From the NCBI RefSeq assembly GCF_017744395.1, contig NZ_JAGIBI010000002.1, positions 310,001 through 374,000 on the forward strand: a stretch of DNA of 64,000 nt. The letters are read 5' to 3'. The notes below the pieces were generated by a model, which worked only from the letters and a program-made list of their open reading frames with translations, did not search any database and was not told the origin of the DNA. The stretch comes from Herbaspirillum sp. GTDB lineage: Bacteria; Pseudomonadota; Gammaproteobacteria; Burkholderiales; Burkholderiaceae_D. Made by a program: the position numbers and the translations under genes. Position 1 is the stretch's first letter; the number at the start of each line of letters is the position of its first letter. Shown here in pieces: positions 1-10,209 of the stretch.

Positions 1-275
1 ATGAAATGATTTGTTGTTGATGAAAGAGGCCTTGGCATGGTGAGCGGGCCTCGATTCCGTTGGCAGCAAGGCAATTCTGGTACTTGTCTTACGCTTGTCT
101 TGCTCCTATCCCGCCATATTTATGTAACGAGGATTAGATAATAGGAACACCAGGGAGTTTCTTCAAGAGCAATCCCCGATATTTTTGTAATGCAGATTAA
201 AATAAACTACACTGCGTTGTGCGGTTGCCACCGCGACGGCAAAGGAAATGAGTTCCAGGCAATGAAGGAGTACCG

Positions 276-959
276 ATGATACGAACACGCGGCCGCCCGC
301 GCAGTTTCGACCGCGAGCAGGCGCTGCAGCAGGCCATGCAGGTTTTCTGGAGCAAGGGCTACGAAGGCACCACCATGGCCGACCTGACAGAAGCGATCGG
401 CGTGAAGGCGCCTAGCTTGTACGCGGCCTTCGGCGACAAGAACGCCTTGTTCCGCGAGGCGGTGGATTTCTATTCGCGCACCGTCAGCGCCGGGCCGTTG
501 CGCGAGTTGCAGGCCGGCAACGGCATTTACGAGGATTTATACGCGATGCTGCGCGCCAGCGTGCAGATGTATTCGGGCAAGGGCGGCGTGGCCGGGCCAG
601 GATTGCCGGCGGGCAGGGGGTGCATGGTGGTGATCTCGGCGATCAATTGTGCGCCCGAGAATGCCGGGCATAGCGACGACCTTTCGCAGCGCCGCCACAA
701 ACGCCGCAACGAGATCCGCGCGCGTCTCCAGCAGGCGCAGCGCGATGGCGAGATTCGCGCCGATGCCGACGTCACGGCGCTGGGCGACTTCTATACCAGT
801 TTCCTGAACGGCATGGCGCTGGGCGCGCGCGACGGCGTGTCCAATGCGCGGCTGGCGGCCACCTTGCAGCATGCGATGTTGCCGCTGGAGAGCGTGTTGG
901 CCGTGCGCCGGAGCGAGGCCCCGCCAGTGCGGCGCAAGGCGGCGAAAAAGGCGGCCTGA
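276..959 (+). CDS. TetR/AcrR family transcriptional regulator
   Basis: N-terminal TetR HTH: RGRPRSFDREQALQQAMQVFWSKGYEGTTMADLTEAIGVKAPSLYAAFGDKNALFREAV. Confidence 0.93.
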   Translation: MIRTRGRPRSFDREQALQQAMQVFWSKGYEGTTMADLTEAIGVKAPSLYAAFGDKNALFREAVDFYSRTVSAGPLRELQAGNGIYEDLYAMLRASVQMYSGKGGVAGPGLPAGRGCMVVISAINCAPENAGHSDDLSQRRHKRRNEIRARLQQAQRDGEIRADADVTALGDFYTSFLNGMALGARDGVSNARLAATLQHAMLPLESVLAVRRSEAPPVRRKAAKKAA

Positions 960-981
960 GCGGCATCCGGATCGAGGCAAA

Positions 982-1014
982 GAAAAAGGGAGCAATGATT
1001 GCTCCCTTTTTTAT
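982..1014. terminator. Intrinsic terminator between convergent tetR-like gene and rdgC
   Basis: AAAAAGGGAGCAATGATTGCTCCCTTTTTT: 8 bp stem with A and T tracts on both sides. Confidence 0.85.
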
Positions 1015-1041
1015 TGGATGGATGGTTATTTCACCGGCAGC

Positions 1042-1968
1042 TTACGCCGCCCGCGCCATTGAGCCGTCGTTTTCCTTCAACTGGCCGCCCAGCGCGTCCA
1101 CCAGCGAGTCCAGCAGTTTCGACAGTTCGCCGCTCATCAGCATGAAGTCGCCGTCGAAGCGCTCATCTTCGTTCTTGCCGGTGAAGTCGGCGTCTTCCTT
1201 GAGCACGTCCAGCGGCGCGATGCGCTTGACCGACAGGTTCTCGGTCAGCACGAAGGACACCTTGTCGGCCCAGGTCATCGCCAGGCGCGTGCATTGCTTG
1301 CCGGATTCGATGTGGCGGCGCACGTCGTCCGGTTCCAGTGTGTGGCGCACATAGCGCACGGTGGCCTTGCTTTCGGCAGTGGAGCGCAGTTCGGTGTCCT
1401 GGTCCACGGTGAAGCCGTTGGGCGCTTCGTCGCTGGCCAGCCAGTCGGTCATGGCGGCCGCCGGCGACATCGCGGTGCGCAGGTTTTCCAGCGGGAACTT
1501 GGGGATCGCCTTGAACAGCAGCTTCAGCACTTCCTCGGCCTTGCCGGGGCTGCCGGCGTCGACCAGCAGCCAGCCGTTGACCGGGTCGATCCAGACCCAG
1601 GTGCTGCGCACGATGGAAAAGGCGCGCGGTAGCAGTTCGTCGGTGACCTGCTCCTTCAATTCCTTGGTCTGCTTGCGTCCCGGCGGGAAGCCTTGCTGCT
1701 CTTCCAGCTCGGCCGCGCGCGCCTTGGTGACCTGGTTGATCACGGTCGAGGGCAGCAGTTTCTTTTCGGTGGAGAGCTGCAGCAGCAACTGGCGGTTCAC
1801 CACGTGCACCAGCTTCTCGTTGTTGCGCGGCGAAACCCAGCCCTGGCTTTGCATTTCCAGGCTGGGGCAGGCGGTGAATGCCTGTGGGGCGAGATGGGAT
1901 TCGAGCTCGTCGGCGGTGATCGCCCACGGCGCGGGCAGGCGATAGATCTGGAGGTTCTTAAACCACAT
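1042..1968 (-). CDS. rdgC: Recombination-associated protein RdgC
   Basis: Starts [31 protein letters not shown]; RdgC-type protein of about 308 aa; start trimmed from the longer ORF. Confidence 0.93.
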   Translation of the reverse strand: MWFKNLQIYRLPAPWAITADELESHLAPQAFTACPSLEMQSQGWVSPRNNEKLVHVVNRQLLLQLSTEKKLLPSTVINQVTKARAAELEEQQGFPPGRKQTKELKEQVTDELLPRAFSIVRSTWVWIDPVNGWLLVDAGSPGKAEEVLKLLFKAIPKFPLENLRTAMSPAAAMTDWLASDEAPNGFTVDQDTELRSTAESKATVRYVRHTLEPDDVRRHIESGKQCTRLAMTWADKVSFVLTENLSVKRIAPLDVLKEDADFTGKNEDERFDGDFMLMSGELSKLLDSLVDALGGQLKENDGSMARAA

Positions 1969-2054
1969 AACGTTCCGGGCAAAAGCAGCCATTTTACACG
2001 CCTGGCCCCGGCCGGGCGATGCCGGATTGTCCACGCATGCATCGTGGCAACTTC

Positions 2055-3206
2055 TCAGGAGAAGGGCAGTTCGCCTTGCACCGCGCGCGGCGGTTCGATG
2101 GGTGCATCTTTGTGCGACAAGCTGCCCACCCGCACGCCCAGCAGGCGCAGCTTTTTGTCCAGCGGCACGCGCTTGAGGCATTCGCCGGCCGCCTGGCGGA
2201 TCGCGCCGGCATCGCCGGTCGGTTCCGGCAGCGTGACGTCGCGCGTGACGCCGCGGAAGTCCGCGTACTTCAGCTTGATGCCGATGGTGCGCCCGACATA
2301 GCCCTTGCGCTTCAAGTCGTCGGCCAGGCGCACGCACAGCGCGGTGAAGATTTCAGACAGGCGGGCGCGGTCGGCGCGCGCGTGCAGGTCGCGCTCGAAC
2401 GTGGTTTCGCGGCTGATCGACTTGGGTTCCGAGTAGGTCTGCACCGGCCGGTCGTCGATGCCTTGCGCCACCCGGCCCAGCCATTCGGAATAGCTGCGGC
2501 CGAAATGCGCGCGCAGCAGGTCGGGCGCGGCCCGCGCCAGGTCGGCCACGGTCTCGATGCCCAGTGCGGCGAGCTTCTCCGCCGCCTTGGGGCCGATGCC
2601 GTTGATCTTGCGCGCCGGCAGCGGCCAGATGCGGCGTTCGATGTCGCCGCGGGTGAGGATGGTGAGGCCGTCGGGTTTGTCCAGCTCGGAGGAAATCTTG
2701 GCCAGCATCTTGTTGGGCGCCACGCCGATCGAACAGGTCAGCGACGTGGCGGCATGCACCGCCGCCTTGATGCGGCGCGCGACCTCTTCCACGGTATCGG
2801 GCCAGGCCGAGAGGTCGATGTAGATCTCATCGATGCCGCGGTCTTCGATCTGCGGCGCGATGCTTGCCACGGCTTCCTTGAACAGGCGCGAATACTTGCG
2901 GTAGGACTCGAAGTCGGTCGGCAGCAGGATCGCGTCCGGCGCCAGTTGCGCCGCCTTCATGATGCCCATGGCGGAGAACACGCCCAGGGCGCGCGCCTCA
3001 TAGGTGGAGGTGGTGACCACCCCGCGCCCGACATAGTCGCGCATGCGGAAATATTGGCGGGAACCATCCGGCAGTTCGACCGGCTTGGTCGCCGAACCGC
3101 CGCCGATCACCACCGGCCGGCCGCGCAATTCGGGATAGCGCAGCAGTTCCACCGAGGCATAGAAGGCATCCATGTCCAGGTGGGCGATGCGGCGGTCGGC
3201 GTCCAT
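2055..3206 (-). CDS. dinB: DNA polymerase IV (Y-family)
   Basis: [64 protein letters not shown]. Confidence 0.95.
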   Translation of the reverse strand: MDADRRIAHLDMDAFYASVELLRYPELRGRPVVIGGGSATKPVELPDGSRQYFRMRDYVGRGVVTTSTYEARALGVFSAMGIMKAAQLAPDAILLPTDFESYRKYSRLFKEAVASIAPQIEDRGIDEIYIDLSAWPDTVEEVARRIKAAVHAATSLTCSIGVAPNKMLAKISSELDKPDGLTILTRGDIERRIWPLPARKINGIGPKAAEKLAALGIETVADLARAAPDLLRAHFGRSYSEWLGRVAQGIDDRPVQTYSEPKSISRETTFERDLHARADRARLSEIFTALCVRLADDLKRKGYVGRTIGIKLKYADFRGVTRDVTLPEPTGDAGAIRQAAGECLKRVPLDKKLRLLGVRVGSLSHKDAPIEPPRAVQGELPFS

Positions 3207-3239
3207 GATGGAAGAAAACTGGCGCGGGCGGAGGAGGCG

Positions 3240-3449
3240 TCAGTAATGCGGCGGCTTCTCGTTGGCCGCCGCGCGGTCCTGGCTGGCGTCGGACAATTCG
3301 CGGAAACGCTTGGCCAGCGCGCCCAGCAGCATTTCCAGTTCGTCGATCTTCTTTTGCTGGCGATAGACGGCCTGGTTCAGCTCGTCTACCAGGTGTTCCT
3401 GGTGCGCCAGCTTGGTTTCGATGTCGATGATGCGGTCTTCGCTGCTCAC
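3240..3449 (-). CDS. slyX: SlyX family protein
   Basis: 69 aa coiled coil: IDIETKLAHQEHLVDELNQAVYRQQKKIDELEMLLGALAKRFREL, ends PPHY. Confidence 0.8.
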   Translation of the reverse strand: MSSEDRIIDIETKLAHQEHLVDELNQAVYRQQKKIDELEMLLGALAKRFRELSDASQDRAAANEKPPHY

Positions 3450-4720
3450 TTCTGTAGCTCCTGTTGGGCGGATAGCCAGTGTAATACACCGGCGCCGGCT
3501 GCGTGGCCGGTGGCGAAGCAGGCGGTCAGCAGGTAGCCGCCGGTGGGCGCTTCCCAGTCCAGCATTTCGCCGGCGCAGAACACGCCGGGCAGGGCGCGCA
3601 GCATCAGTGCGTCGTCCAGCGCTTCGAAACTGACGCCGCCGGCGCTGCTGATGGCTTCGGCGATCGGGCGCGGGCGCGTCGGCGCCAGCGGCAAGGCCTT
3701 GATGGCGCGCGCCAGTTTACCGGTATCGGCGAAGTCTTCCTTGCTGGCGAGTTCGCGCAGCAGGCCGGCCTTGACGCCCTTGAGGTGCAGGCGGCTTTGC
3801 AGGTGGCTGGACATGGAGCGCGCGCCGCGCGGATGGGCCAGTTCGGCCTGTACCTTTTCCAGCGGCCAGTCGGGCAGCAGATCAAGGTAGAGGTGCGCCT
3901 GGCCGTCGGCGGCGATGGCGTCGCGCAGGTCGGCCGACAAGGCGTAGACCAGGCTGCCTTCGATGCCGTCGGCGGTGACGATGAATTCGCCGCGGCGGGT
4001 GTGCATGCCGCCATTGGGCCGTGCCACGCTGGCCACCACCGGCTTGACCGGTTGGCCGGCGAAGCGTTCGCGGAAGTGTTCGCTCCAGGTGAGGTCGAAA
4101 CCGCAGTTGGAAGGCTGCAGCGGCGCCACTTCGACCTGCCGTTGCCGCAGCAGCGGCACCCAGGCGGCGTCCGAACCCAGGCGCGGCCAACTGCCGCCGC
4201 CCAGGGCCAGCACGACGGCATCGGCCTGCACGCCGGTTTCGCCCGCGGGCGCGGCCAGGCGCAGCGAGCCGTCCGGGTTCCAGCCCAGCCAGCGGTGCCG
4301 CATGTGCAGGCGCACGCCCGATTCGCGCAGGCGGTGCAGCCAGGCGCGCAGCAAGGGCGCCGCTTTCATCTCCAATGGGAAGACGCGGCCGGAGCTGCCG
4401 ACGAAGGTGTCGATGCCCAGCGCATGGATCCAGGCGCGCAGGCGCCCGGAATCGAAACGGCGGATGAAGGGGGCCAACTGCTCGCGGCGGTTGCCGTAGC
4501 GCGGCAGGAAGTCCGGCTGCGGCTCGGAATGGGTGATGTTCATGCCGCCGACGCCGGCCAGCAGGAACTTGCGTCCGGCCGACGGCATGGCGTCGTAGAC
4601 GTCGACGCTCGCGCCGTGCTGCGCCAGCACTTCGGCCGTCATCAGGCCGGCCGGGCCGGCGCCGATCACGGCCACGCGCGCGCCGGGGGATAGGGTGGGG
4701 AGGTTTTGCATCGTCGTCAT
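3446..4720 (-). CDS. NAD(P)/FAD-dependent flavoprotein (HI0933 / TIGR03862-like)
   Basis: VAVIGAGPAGLMTAEVLAQHGASVDVYDAMPSAGRKFLLAGVGGMNITHSE; C-terminal GVFCAGEMLDWEAPTGGYLLTACFATG. Confidence 0.88.
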   Translation of the reverse strand: MTTMQNLPTLSPGARVAVIGAGPAGLMTAEVLAQHGASVDVYDAMPSAGRKFLLAGVGGMNITHSEPQPDFLPRYGNRREQLAPFIRRFDSGRLRAWIHALGIDTFVGSSGRVFPLEMKAAPLLRAWLHRLRESGVRLHMRHRWLGWNPDGSLRLAAPAGETGVQADAVVLALGGGSWPRLGSDAAWVPLLRQRQVEVAPLQPSNCGFDLTWSEHFRERFAGQPVKPVVASVARPNGGMHTRRGEFIVTADGIEGSLVYALSADLRDAIAADGQAHLYLDLLPDWPLEKVQAELAHPRGARSMSSHLQSRLHLKGVKAGLLRELASKEDFADTGKLARAIKALPLAPTRPRPIAEAISSAGGVSFEALDDALMLRALPGVFCAGEMLDWEAPTGGYLLTACFATGHAAGAGVLHWLSAQQELQK

Positions 4721-4759
4721 GGCGGGATGATACCTCCCGCCACGGTGATTGAATCGGTT

Positions 4760-5506
4760 TCAGCGGCGGTGCGGCGCGCTGTACTTGTGTTCCAGGCGGG
4801 CTACCACCAGCGCCAGGCACACGGTCATGCTGAAGTAGATCACGGAAATGGTGATGTACGGTTCCCAATAGCGGGCATAGGTGCCGGCTACGGTGCGCGC
4901 GGCATAGGCCAGTTCGGCCAGGCCGATGGCCGAGACCAGCGAGGAATCCTTGAGCAGGGTGATGGCCTCGTTGCCCAGCGGCGGCAGCATGCGGCGGAAC
5001 GCCTGCGGCAGCACCACGTAGCGCATGGTCAGCCGGTAGTTCATGCCGAGGCTGGCGGCGGCGTAGGACTGGCCGCGCTCGATCGACTGGATGCCGGCGC
5101 GGAAGATTTCGGAGATATAGGCGCCGGCATTGAGCGAGAGCGCCACCGTTCCTGACAGGAAGGCGCCGTAGTCCTGCTTGATGACGCGCGCCAGGTCGCC
5201 GGAAATGAGCAGGCCGTATTCCTGGTGCACCAGCACCGGCATCACCGCGAAGTGGATCAGCATGATCTGCACGAACAGCGGCGTGCCGCGGAAGAAGGCG
5301 ACGTAGAAGCCGGCGATCCAGCGGCCCACGCGCAGCGGCCAGCGCCACGGGCCGTGGGCGACGTCGGACAGCCTGAGCATGCCGACCAGCAATCCGATGA
5401 GGATGCCGGCCAGCATCCCGATCAGCGAGACCTGCAAGGTCGTGATCAGGCCCTTGACGAACAAAGGGGCGTAGCCCTGGATGATGCTCCAGCGAAAATC
5501 CATCAT
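4760..5506 (-). CDS. Amino-acid ABC transporter permease (His/Glu/Gln/Arg type)
   Basis: AFFRGTPLFVQIMLIHFAVMP; SLNAGAYISEIFRAGIQSIERGQSYAAASLGMNYRLTMRYVVLPQAFRRMLPPLGNEAI. Confidence 0.93.
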   Translation of the reverse strand: MMDFRWSIIQGYAPLFVKGLITTLQVSLIGMLAGILIGLLVGMLRLSDVAHGPWRWPLRVGRWIAGFYVAFFRGTPLFVQIMLIHFAVMPVLVHQEYGLLISGDLARVIKQDYGAFLSGTVALSLNAGAYISEIFRAGIQSIERGQSYAAASLGMNYRLTMRYVVLPQAFRRMLPPLGNEAITLLKDSSLVSAIGLAELAYAARTVAGTYARYWEPYITISVIYFSMTVCLALVVARLEHKYSAPHRR

Positions 5507-5538
5507 ACGTTCAGCGGTTGTTCAGCAGTCCGGCTGCA

Positions 5539-6339
5539 TCAGGAGCCGAAATATTTCACCTTGAGTTTGTCGTAGGTGCCGTCGGCCTTGACCGCGGCCA
5601 GGCCGCGGTTGATCTTCTCCAGCAGCTCCTGCTCGCCCTTGCGCACGGCGATGCCGTAGTACTCTTTCTCGAAACCGTCGTCGCTGAGCAGGCGCAATGC
5701 CTTGCGGGCGTCGCCGACCTGGTTGTTATGGAGGAAGTGGCGCACCACCGTCTCGTCGCCGATGACGGCGTCGACGCCGCCCGACGCCAGTTCGGCCAGC
5801 GCCATCGGCATCGATTCGAAGCGCCGGATCGCCGGATTGCTGCCGCCGAGCAGTTTCTGCGCCATGAAGTCGCCGGTGGTGGCGCTTTGCACGCCGATCT
5901 TGAGCGGGATCAGGTCCTGCGCATTGTGGATATGCTGGTTCTCCTGGGTGGTCACGATCATCTGGCGCGCCTCGAAGTAGGGCTCCGAGAAATCGACCAT
6001 CTGGCGGCGCTTGTCGGTGATGGTGATGGAGGAGATCAGCACATCGCGGTCGTTCTGGGCCAGCGAATTGAAGATGCTCTCGAACGGCGTGTTGACGAAC
6101 TCCACTTCGAAGCCGCTTTTGGCGGCGATGGCGCGCAGCAGGTCGATATCGAAGCCGGTGATCTGCTTGTCGGCCGACACCATTTCCATCGGCGCATAGG
6201 CGGCATCGGTGCCGACCCGGTAGACCCGGTTGGCCTGGTTTTGCGGATCGTTCGATTGCTTGCCGCAGGCGCCGAGCAGCAATGCCGACAGCGTGGCCGA
6301 GAGCAGCAGGCGGCGGCGTGGATGGAATGGGGCTGGCAT
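5539..6339 (-). CDS. Amino-acid ABC transporter substrate-binding lipoprotein
   Basis: Lipobox-like LLLGACGK; YRVGTDAAYAPMEMVSADKQITGFDIDLLRAIAAKSG..NTPFESIFNSLAQ. Confidence 0.92.
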   Translation of the reverse strand: MPAPFHPRRRLLLSATLSALLLGACGKQSNDPQNQANRVYRVGTDAAYAPMEMVSADKQITGFDIDLLRAIAAKSGFEVEFVNTPFESIFNSLAQNDRDVLISSITITDKRRQMVDFSEPYFEARQMIVTTQENQHIHNAQDLIPLKIGVQSATTGDFMAQKLLGGSNPAIRRFESMPMALAELASGGVDAVIGDETVVRHFLHNNQVGDARKALRLLSDDGFEKEYYGIAVRKGEQELLEKINRGLAAVKADGTYDKLKVKYFGS

Positions 6340-6368
6340 GGGAATCCTCCGGATCGGGCTGTTGGGGC

Positions 6369-7178
6369 TTACTTGCCGAAGTATTGAGCGCTGATGGCGG
6401 CGAAGCTGCCGTCAGCCTTCATCTCGGCCAGGGCCTTGTTGACCTTGGCCAGCAGTTCCGGATCATCCTTGCGCACGGCGATGCCGTAGTCTTCCTTCGG
6501 GAAGGTCGGGTCGTTGACGGTGCGCAGCTTGCTGTTGGGGTTGTTGGCGATGTAGTTCTTCACCACCGGCTCATCGGCCACGACCGCATCGACGCCGCCG
6601 CCTTCCAGTTCCTTCAGCGCCAGCGGGGTCGATTCGAAGCGCTTGATCTTGGCGCTGTTCTTGCCCAGCACCTGCTGCACCAGCTCGTCGCCGGAGGTGC
6701 CGCTCTGGGTGCCCACGGCCAGCGTCTTCAGGTCGTCCATCTTGGTGACCTTGGTGTCATTGGCCGGCACGGCGATGGCCTGGGTCGCGACGAAGTAGGG
6801 ATCGGAGAAGCTGACCGACTTCTTGCGCTCGTCGGTGATGGTGATGGCCGAGATCAGCAGGTCGAGGTCGCCCTGGGCCAGGGAGTTGAAGATGCTTTCG
6901 AACGGGGTCGGAACGAACTTCACTTCGATGCCGATCTTCTTGGCCAGCACCTTCATGACGTCGATGTCGAAGCCGACCACGGTCTTCTGCTCGTTTTCCG
7001 ACGAGAACGGCGCATAGGCCGATTCCACGCCGACCAGGTAGACGCGCGGCTGGGCCGAGGCTTGCGGCGCGGCGGCGGTCTTGTCTTCTTGCTTGCCGCA
7101 ACCGGCCAGGCCCAGCAGGCCGATGAAACCGGCGGTCAGCGCGAACAGGCGCGCGCGGCGGAAAAACGTGTTGTTCAT
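6369..7178 (-). CDS. Amino-acid ABC transporter substrate-binding lipoprotein (paralogue of upstream copy)
   Basis: MNNTFFRRARLFALTAGFIGLLGLAGCGKQ; VVGFDIDVMKVLAKKIGIEVKFVPTPFESIFNSLAQGDLDLLISAITITDERK. Confidence 0.92.
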   Translation of the reverse strand: MNNTFFRRARLFALTAGFIGLLGLAGCGKQEDKTAAAPQASAQPRVYLVGVESAYAPFSSENEQKTVVGFDIDVMKVLAKKIGIEVKFVPTPFESIFNSLAQGDLDLLISAITITDERKKSVSFSDPYFVATQAIAVPANDTKVTKMDDLKTLAVGTQSGTSGDELVQQVLGKNSAKIKRFESTPLALKELEGGGVDAVVADEPVVKNYIANNPNSKLRTVNDPTFPKEDYGIAVRKDDPELLAKVNKALAEMKADGSFAAISAQYFGK

Positions 7179-7456
7179 CTTCAAAACCTTCGTCGTATGT
7201 GAAAAATGGATGGCATCGCCGCCCGTCGCGGCGGCCGGGCCGGTAGCGCGAAAGTGTTTCCTTGGTGAAACGGCGGGATTTTTTTGCAGGCGAGATTGTA
7301 AACTGCAGCGCCTCGGCAGCGGGCGATTGCACACAAAATCCGTAAATAAATTCCGCGGAAACCACGTTTTTTTGCTCCGGCGGCCTCGGGTTCCGGTGAA
7401 AGTTGCGAAAACGGAAAGCTTTGCGCGCAATTTCCGCCGTGGCGAGCAACCGTGGT

Positions 7457-9529
7457 TCAGACCGGATCTGGCGTCGCCCGCGGCTTTTGCAGCAGGGCCT
7501 TGAGGTTGGCCAGGCGCACCTGCGGCGTGATCTGTTCGGTTTCCTTGGGCACAGCGTCGCCTTCGTCCAGGCGCATTTCCTTGACGAAGCGCGAGATCTG
7601 GCACTCGATGATTTCCTTGGCGCGCTTGCGGCGCTTGCACCACGACAGGTGCAGCGAGCGCTGCGCGCGCGTGATGCCCACGTACATCAGGCGGCGTTCC
7701 TCTTCCACCCGAGCGGCGGCTTCTTCGGGCGGCGTGTCGGGGTCGCCCTTGTGCGGCAGGATGCCTTCTTCCACGCCGACCAGGAACACGTGCGGGAATT
7801 CCAGCCCCTTGGAGGCGTGCAGGGTCGACATGCGCACCGCGTCCTGCTCCTCGTCCTTGCCTTCGAGCATGCTCATCAGCGCCACCATCTGGGTGATTTC
7901 GAGCAGGTTTTTTTCCTCGCCGTCGCGGTCACGGCCGCCGCAGGCGCGTTCCTTGAGCCAGTTGGTGAAGTCCACCACGTTCTGCCAGCGGGCCTGGGCG
8001 GCGCGCTCTTCGAACGAGTCGTAGAGGTAGAACTCGTAGTTGATGGCTTCCATCATCTCGTCGAGCAGCTTGGCGGCATTCTCGCCGCTGCCGGAAGGGC
8101 CGGGGCGGGTGGCGCGCGACTCCATCGCATTGATGAAGTCGCAGAACTTGCGCAGCGGCAGCAACTGGCGGTCGGTCAGCTTGTCTTCCAGGCCGCCCTT
8201 GTAGACCGCCTCGAACAGCGAGCACTGCCACTGGCCGGCCAGCGTGCCCAATACTTCCAGCGTGGCCTGGCCGACGCCGCGGCGCGGCGTGGTGACGGCG
8301 CGGATGAAGGCGGGGTCGTCGTCCTGGTTGGCGATCAGGCGCAGGTAGGCGATGATGTCCTTGATCTCGGCGCGGTCGAAGTAGCTCTGGCCGCCCGACA
8401 TCACATAGGGGATGCGCTCGCGCCGCAGCGCTTTCTCGAAGATGCGGGCCTGGTGGTTGCCGCGGTACAGGATGGCGTAGTCGGAAAACTTGGCGTGGCG
8501 CTCGAAGCGGTGCGCCGACAGCGAGATCGCGATCTGGTCGGCCTCGGCCTCCTCGTCGTCCATCGCCATCACCTTGATCGGGTCGCCCAGGCCGTGTTCC
8601 GACCACAGGGTCTTGTCGAACAGCTTGGGGTTGTTGGAGATCACCGCGTTGGCCGCCTGCAGGATGCGCGTGCTGGAGCGGTAGTTCTGCTCCAGCTTGA
8701 TCAGGTGCAGGTTGGGGAAGTCCACGCCCAACAGCTTCAGGTTCTCGATGGTGGCGCCGCGCCAGGCGTAGATGGCCTGGTCGTCGTCGCCCACGGCGGT
8801 GAACATCGGTTTCTTGCCGATGCCGGTGACCAGCAGCTTGACCAGTTCGTACTGGCAGGTGTTGGTGTCCTGGTATTCGTCGATGAGCAGGTAGCGCAGC
8901 TTGCGCTGCCAGCGGTCGCGCACTTCCTCGTTGGTCTGGAACAACTCCACCGGCAGCCGGATCAGGTCGTCGAAGTCGACCGCCTGGTAGGCCTTGAGCG
9001 TGGCGACGTAGCTGCGGAAGATGCGCGCCGCCTGCGCCTCGTCTTCGGTGCGCGCGTTCTTCAGCGCCACCTCGGGATCGACCAGGCCGTTCTTCCACAG
9101 CGAGATGGAATTCTGGATGCCGCGGATGATGGCCTTGTCGGTGGTCACCGCCAGTTCTTGCACCAGGGAAAAGCAATCGTCGCTGTCCATGATTGAAAAG
9201 CGGTCCTTCAGCCCCAGATGCTTGGATTCCTGGCGCAGGATCTTCACGCCCAGCGAGTGGAAGGTCGACACCGTCAGGTGCTTGGCCTGCTTCGGGTCCT
9301 TGAGCAGCTTGGCGATGCGCTCCTGCATTTCCAGCGCGGCCTTGTTGGTGAAGGTCAGCGCCGCGATATTCTTCGATTCGTAGCCGCAGTTCTCGATCAG
9401 GTGGGCGATCTTCTGCGTGATGACGCGGGTCTTGCCCGAACCGGCGCCGGCCAGGACCAGGCAGGGCCCGGCCATGTAATGGACGGCTTCGCTTTGGGGC
9501 TTGTTCAGGCCGAAGGAGGGGGCGGACAT
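7457..9529 (-). CDS. UvrD/Rep family ATP-dependent DNA helicase
   Basis: LVLAGAGSGKTRVITQKIAHLI; LLIDEYQDTNTCQYELVKLL; VGDDDQAIYAWRGA; MYVGITRAQRSLHLSWCKRRK. Confidence 0.95.
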   Translation of the reverse strand: MSAPSFGLNKPQSEAVHYMAGPCLVLAGAGSGKTRVITQKIAHLIENCGYESKNIAALTFTNKAALEMQERIAKLLKDPKQAKHLTVSTFHSLGVKILRQESKHLGLKDRFSIMDSDDCFSLVQELAVTTDKAIIRGIQNSISLWKNGLVDPEVALKNARTEDEAQAARIFRSYVATLKAYQAVDFDDLIRLPVELFQTNEEVRDRWQRKLRYLLIDEYQDTNTCQYELVKLLVTGIGKKPMFTAVGDDDQAIYAWRGATIENLKLLGVDFPNLHLIKLEQNYRSSTRILQAANAVISNNPKLFDKTLWSEHGLGDPIKVMAMDDEEAEADQIAISLSAHRFERHAKFSDYAILYRGNHQARIFEKALRRERIPYVMSGGQSYFDRAEIKDIIAYLRLIANQDDDPAFIRAVTTPRRGVGQATLEVLGTLAGQWQCSLFEAVYKGGLEDKLTDRQLLPLRKFCDFINAMESRATRPGPSGSGENAAKLLDEMMEAINYEFYLYDSFEERAAQARWQNVVDFTNWLKERACGGRDRDGEEKNLLEITQMVALMSMLEGKDEEQDAVRMSTLHASKGLEFPHVFLVGVEEGILPHKGDPDTPPEEAAARVEEERRLMYVGITRAQRSLHLSWCKRRKRAKEIIECQISRFVKEMRLDEGDAVPKETEQITPQVRLANLKALLQKPRATPDPV

Positions 9530-9646
9530 ACGGATCGGGGGCGGGCAGGAACGAAAAGACGCGCCATTGTATCAGCCCCGATATGGACGCCCGATGTGGG
9601 ACAATGCCGTGGACGGCCAATCAAACACAGCAGAAGCATCATCGAT

Positions 9647-10123
9647 ATGAAATTCAATCACCTCATCCAGATCAACGATCCGCTCAATCCGCTGATCGAC
9701 TCCCTGACCCGCGAGGAACTGTGGCAGGGCCTGGTTCTGCGCGCCGAATCGCCCAAACTGTTCATGCCGCATCTGGACGACTGCCGTCTGACCGACAAGA
9801 GCATCGGCGGCGTGCAACGCGAACTGCGCTACGGCGGACTGGTGGTGCGCGACAAGGTCACTTACCTGCCGCAGATCCAGGTGCTGTACGAGGTGCCGAG
9901 CCAGGGCGACATCAACGCCTCGCGCATGAGCATGACCATCGAGGAGCCGCAGCCCGGGCAGTTGTTCGTGCGCTTCGAATACGACGACGGCCAGCCCGAG
10001 GTCGCCGGCAGCGAAGAAGCCTTCTACAACGAATTCCGCCGCTCGGCTTACCAGGAGGCCGACATCGATACCATACGCATCATCCGCGAGATAGCAGCCG
10101 GCGGTTCGGGTTCGGTGCATTGA
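9647..10123 (+). CDS. SRPBCC/DUF1857-like family protein
   Basis: MKFNHLIQINDPLNPLIDSLTREELWQGLVLRAESPKLFMPHLDDCRL; start trimmed to the ATG at 9647. Confidence 0.7.
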   Translation: MKFNHLIQINDPLNPLIDSLTREELWQGLVLRAESPKLFMPHLDDCRLTDKSIGGVQRELRYGGLVVRDKVTYLPQIQVLYEVPSQGDINASRMSMTIEEPQPGQLFVRFEYDDGQPEVAGSEEAFYNEFRRSAYQEADIDTIRIIREIAAGGSGSVH

Positions 10124-10162
10124 GGGCCGGTTCTCCGGGCGCGCGGAACCCATTGCGCCAAT

Positions 10163-10202
10163 AAAAACGCGGGCCGGTATTGCACCGGCCCGCGTTTTTT
10201 TC
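10163..10202. terminator. Intrinsic terminator between convergent genes
   Basis: AAAAACGCGGGCCGGTATTGCACCGGCCCGCGTTTTTTT: long GC stem and poly-T. Confidence 0.9.
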
Positions 10203-10209
10203 GGATGCT

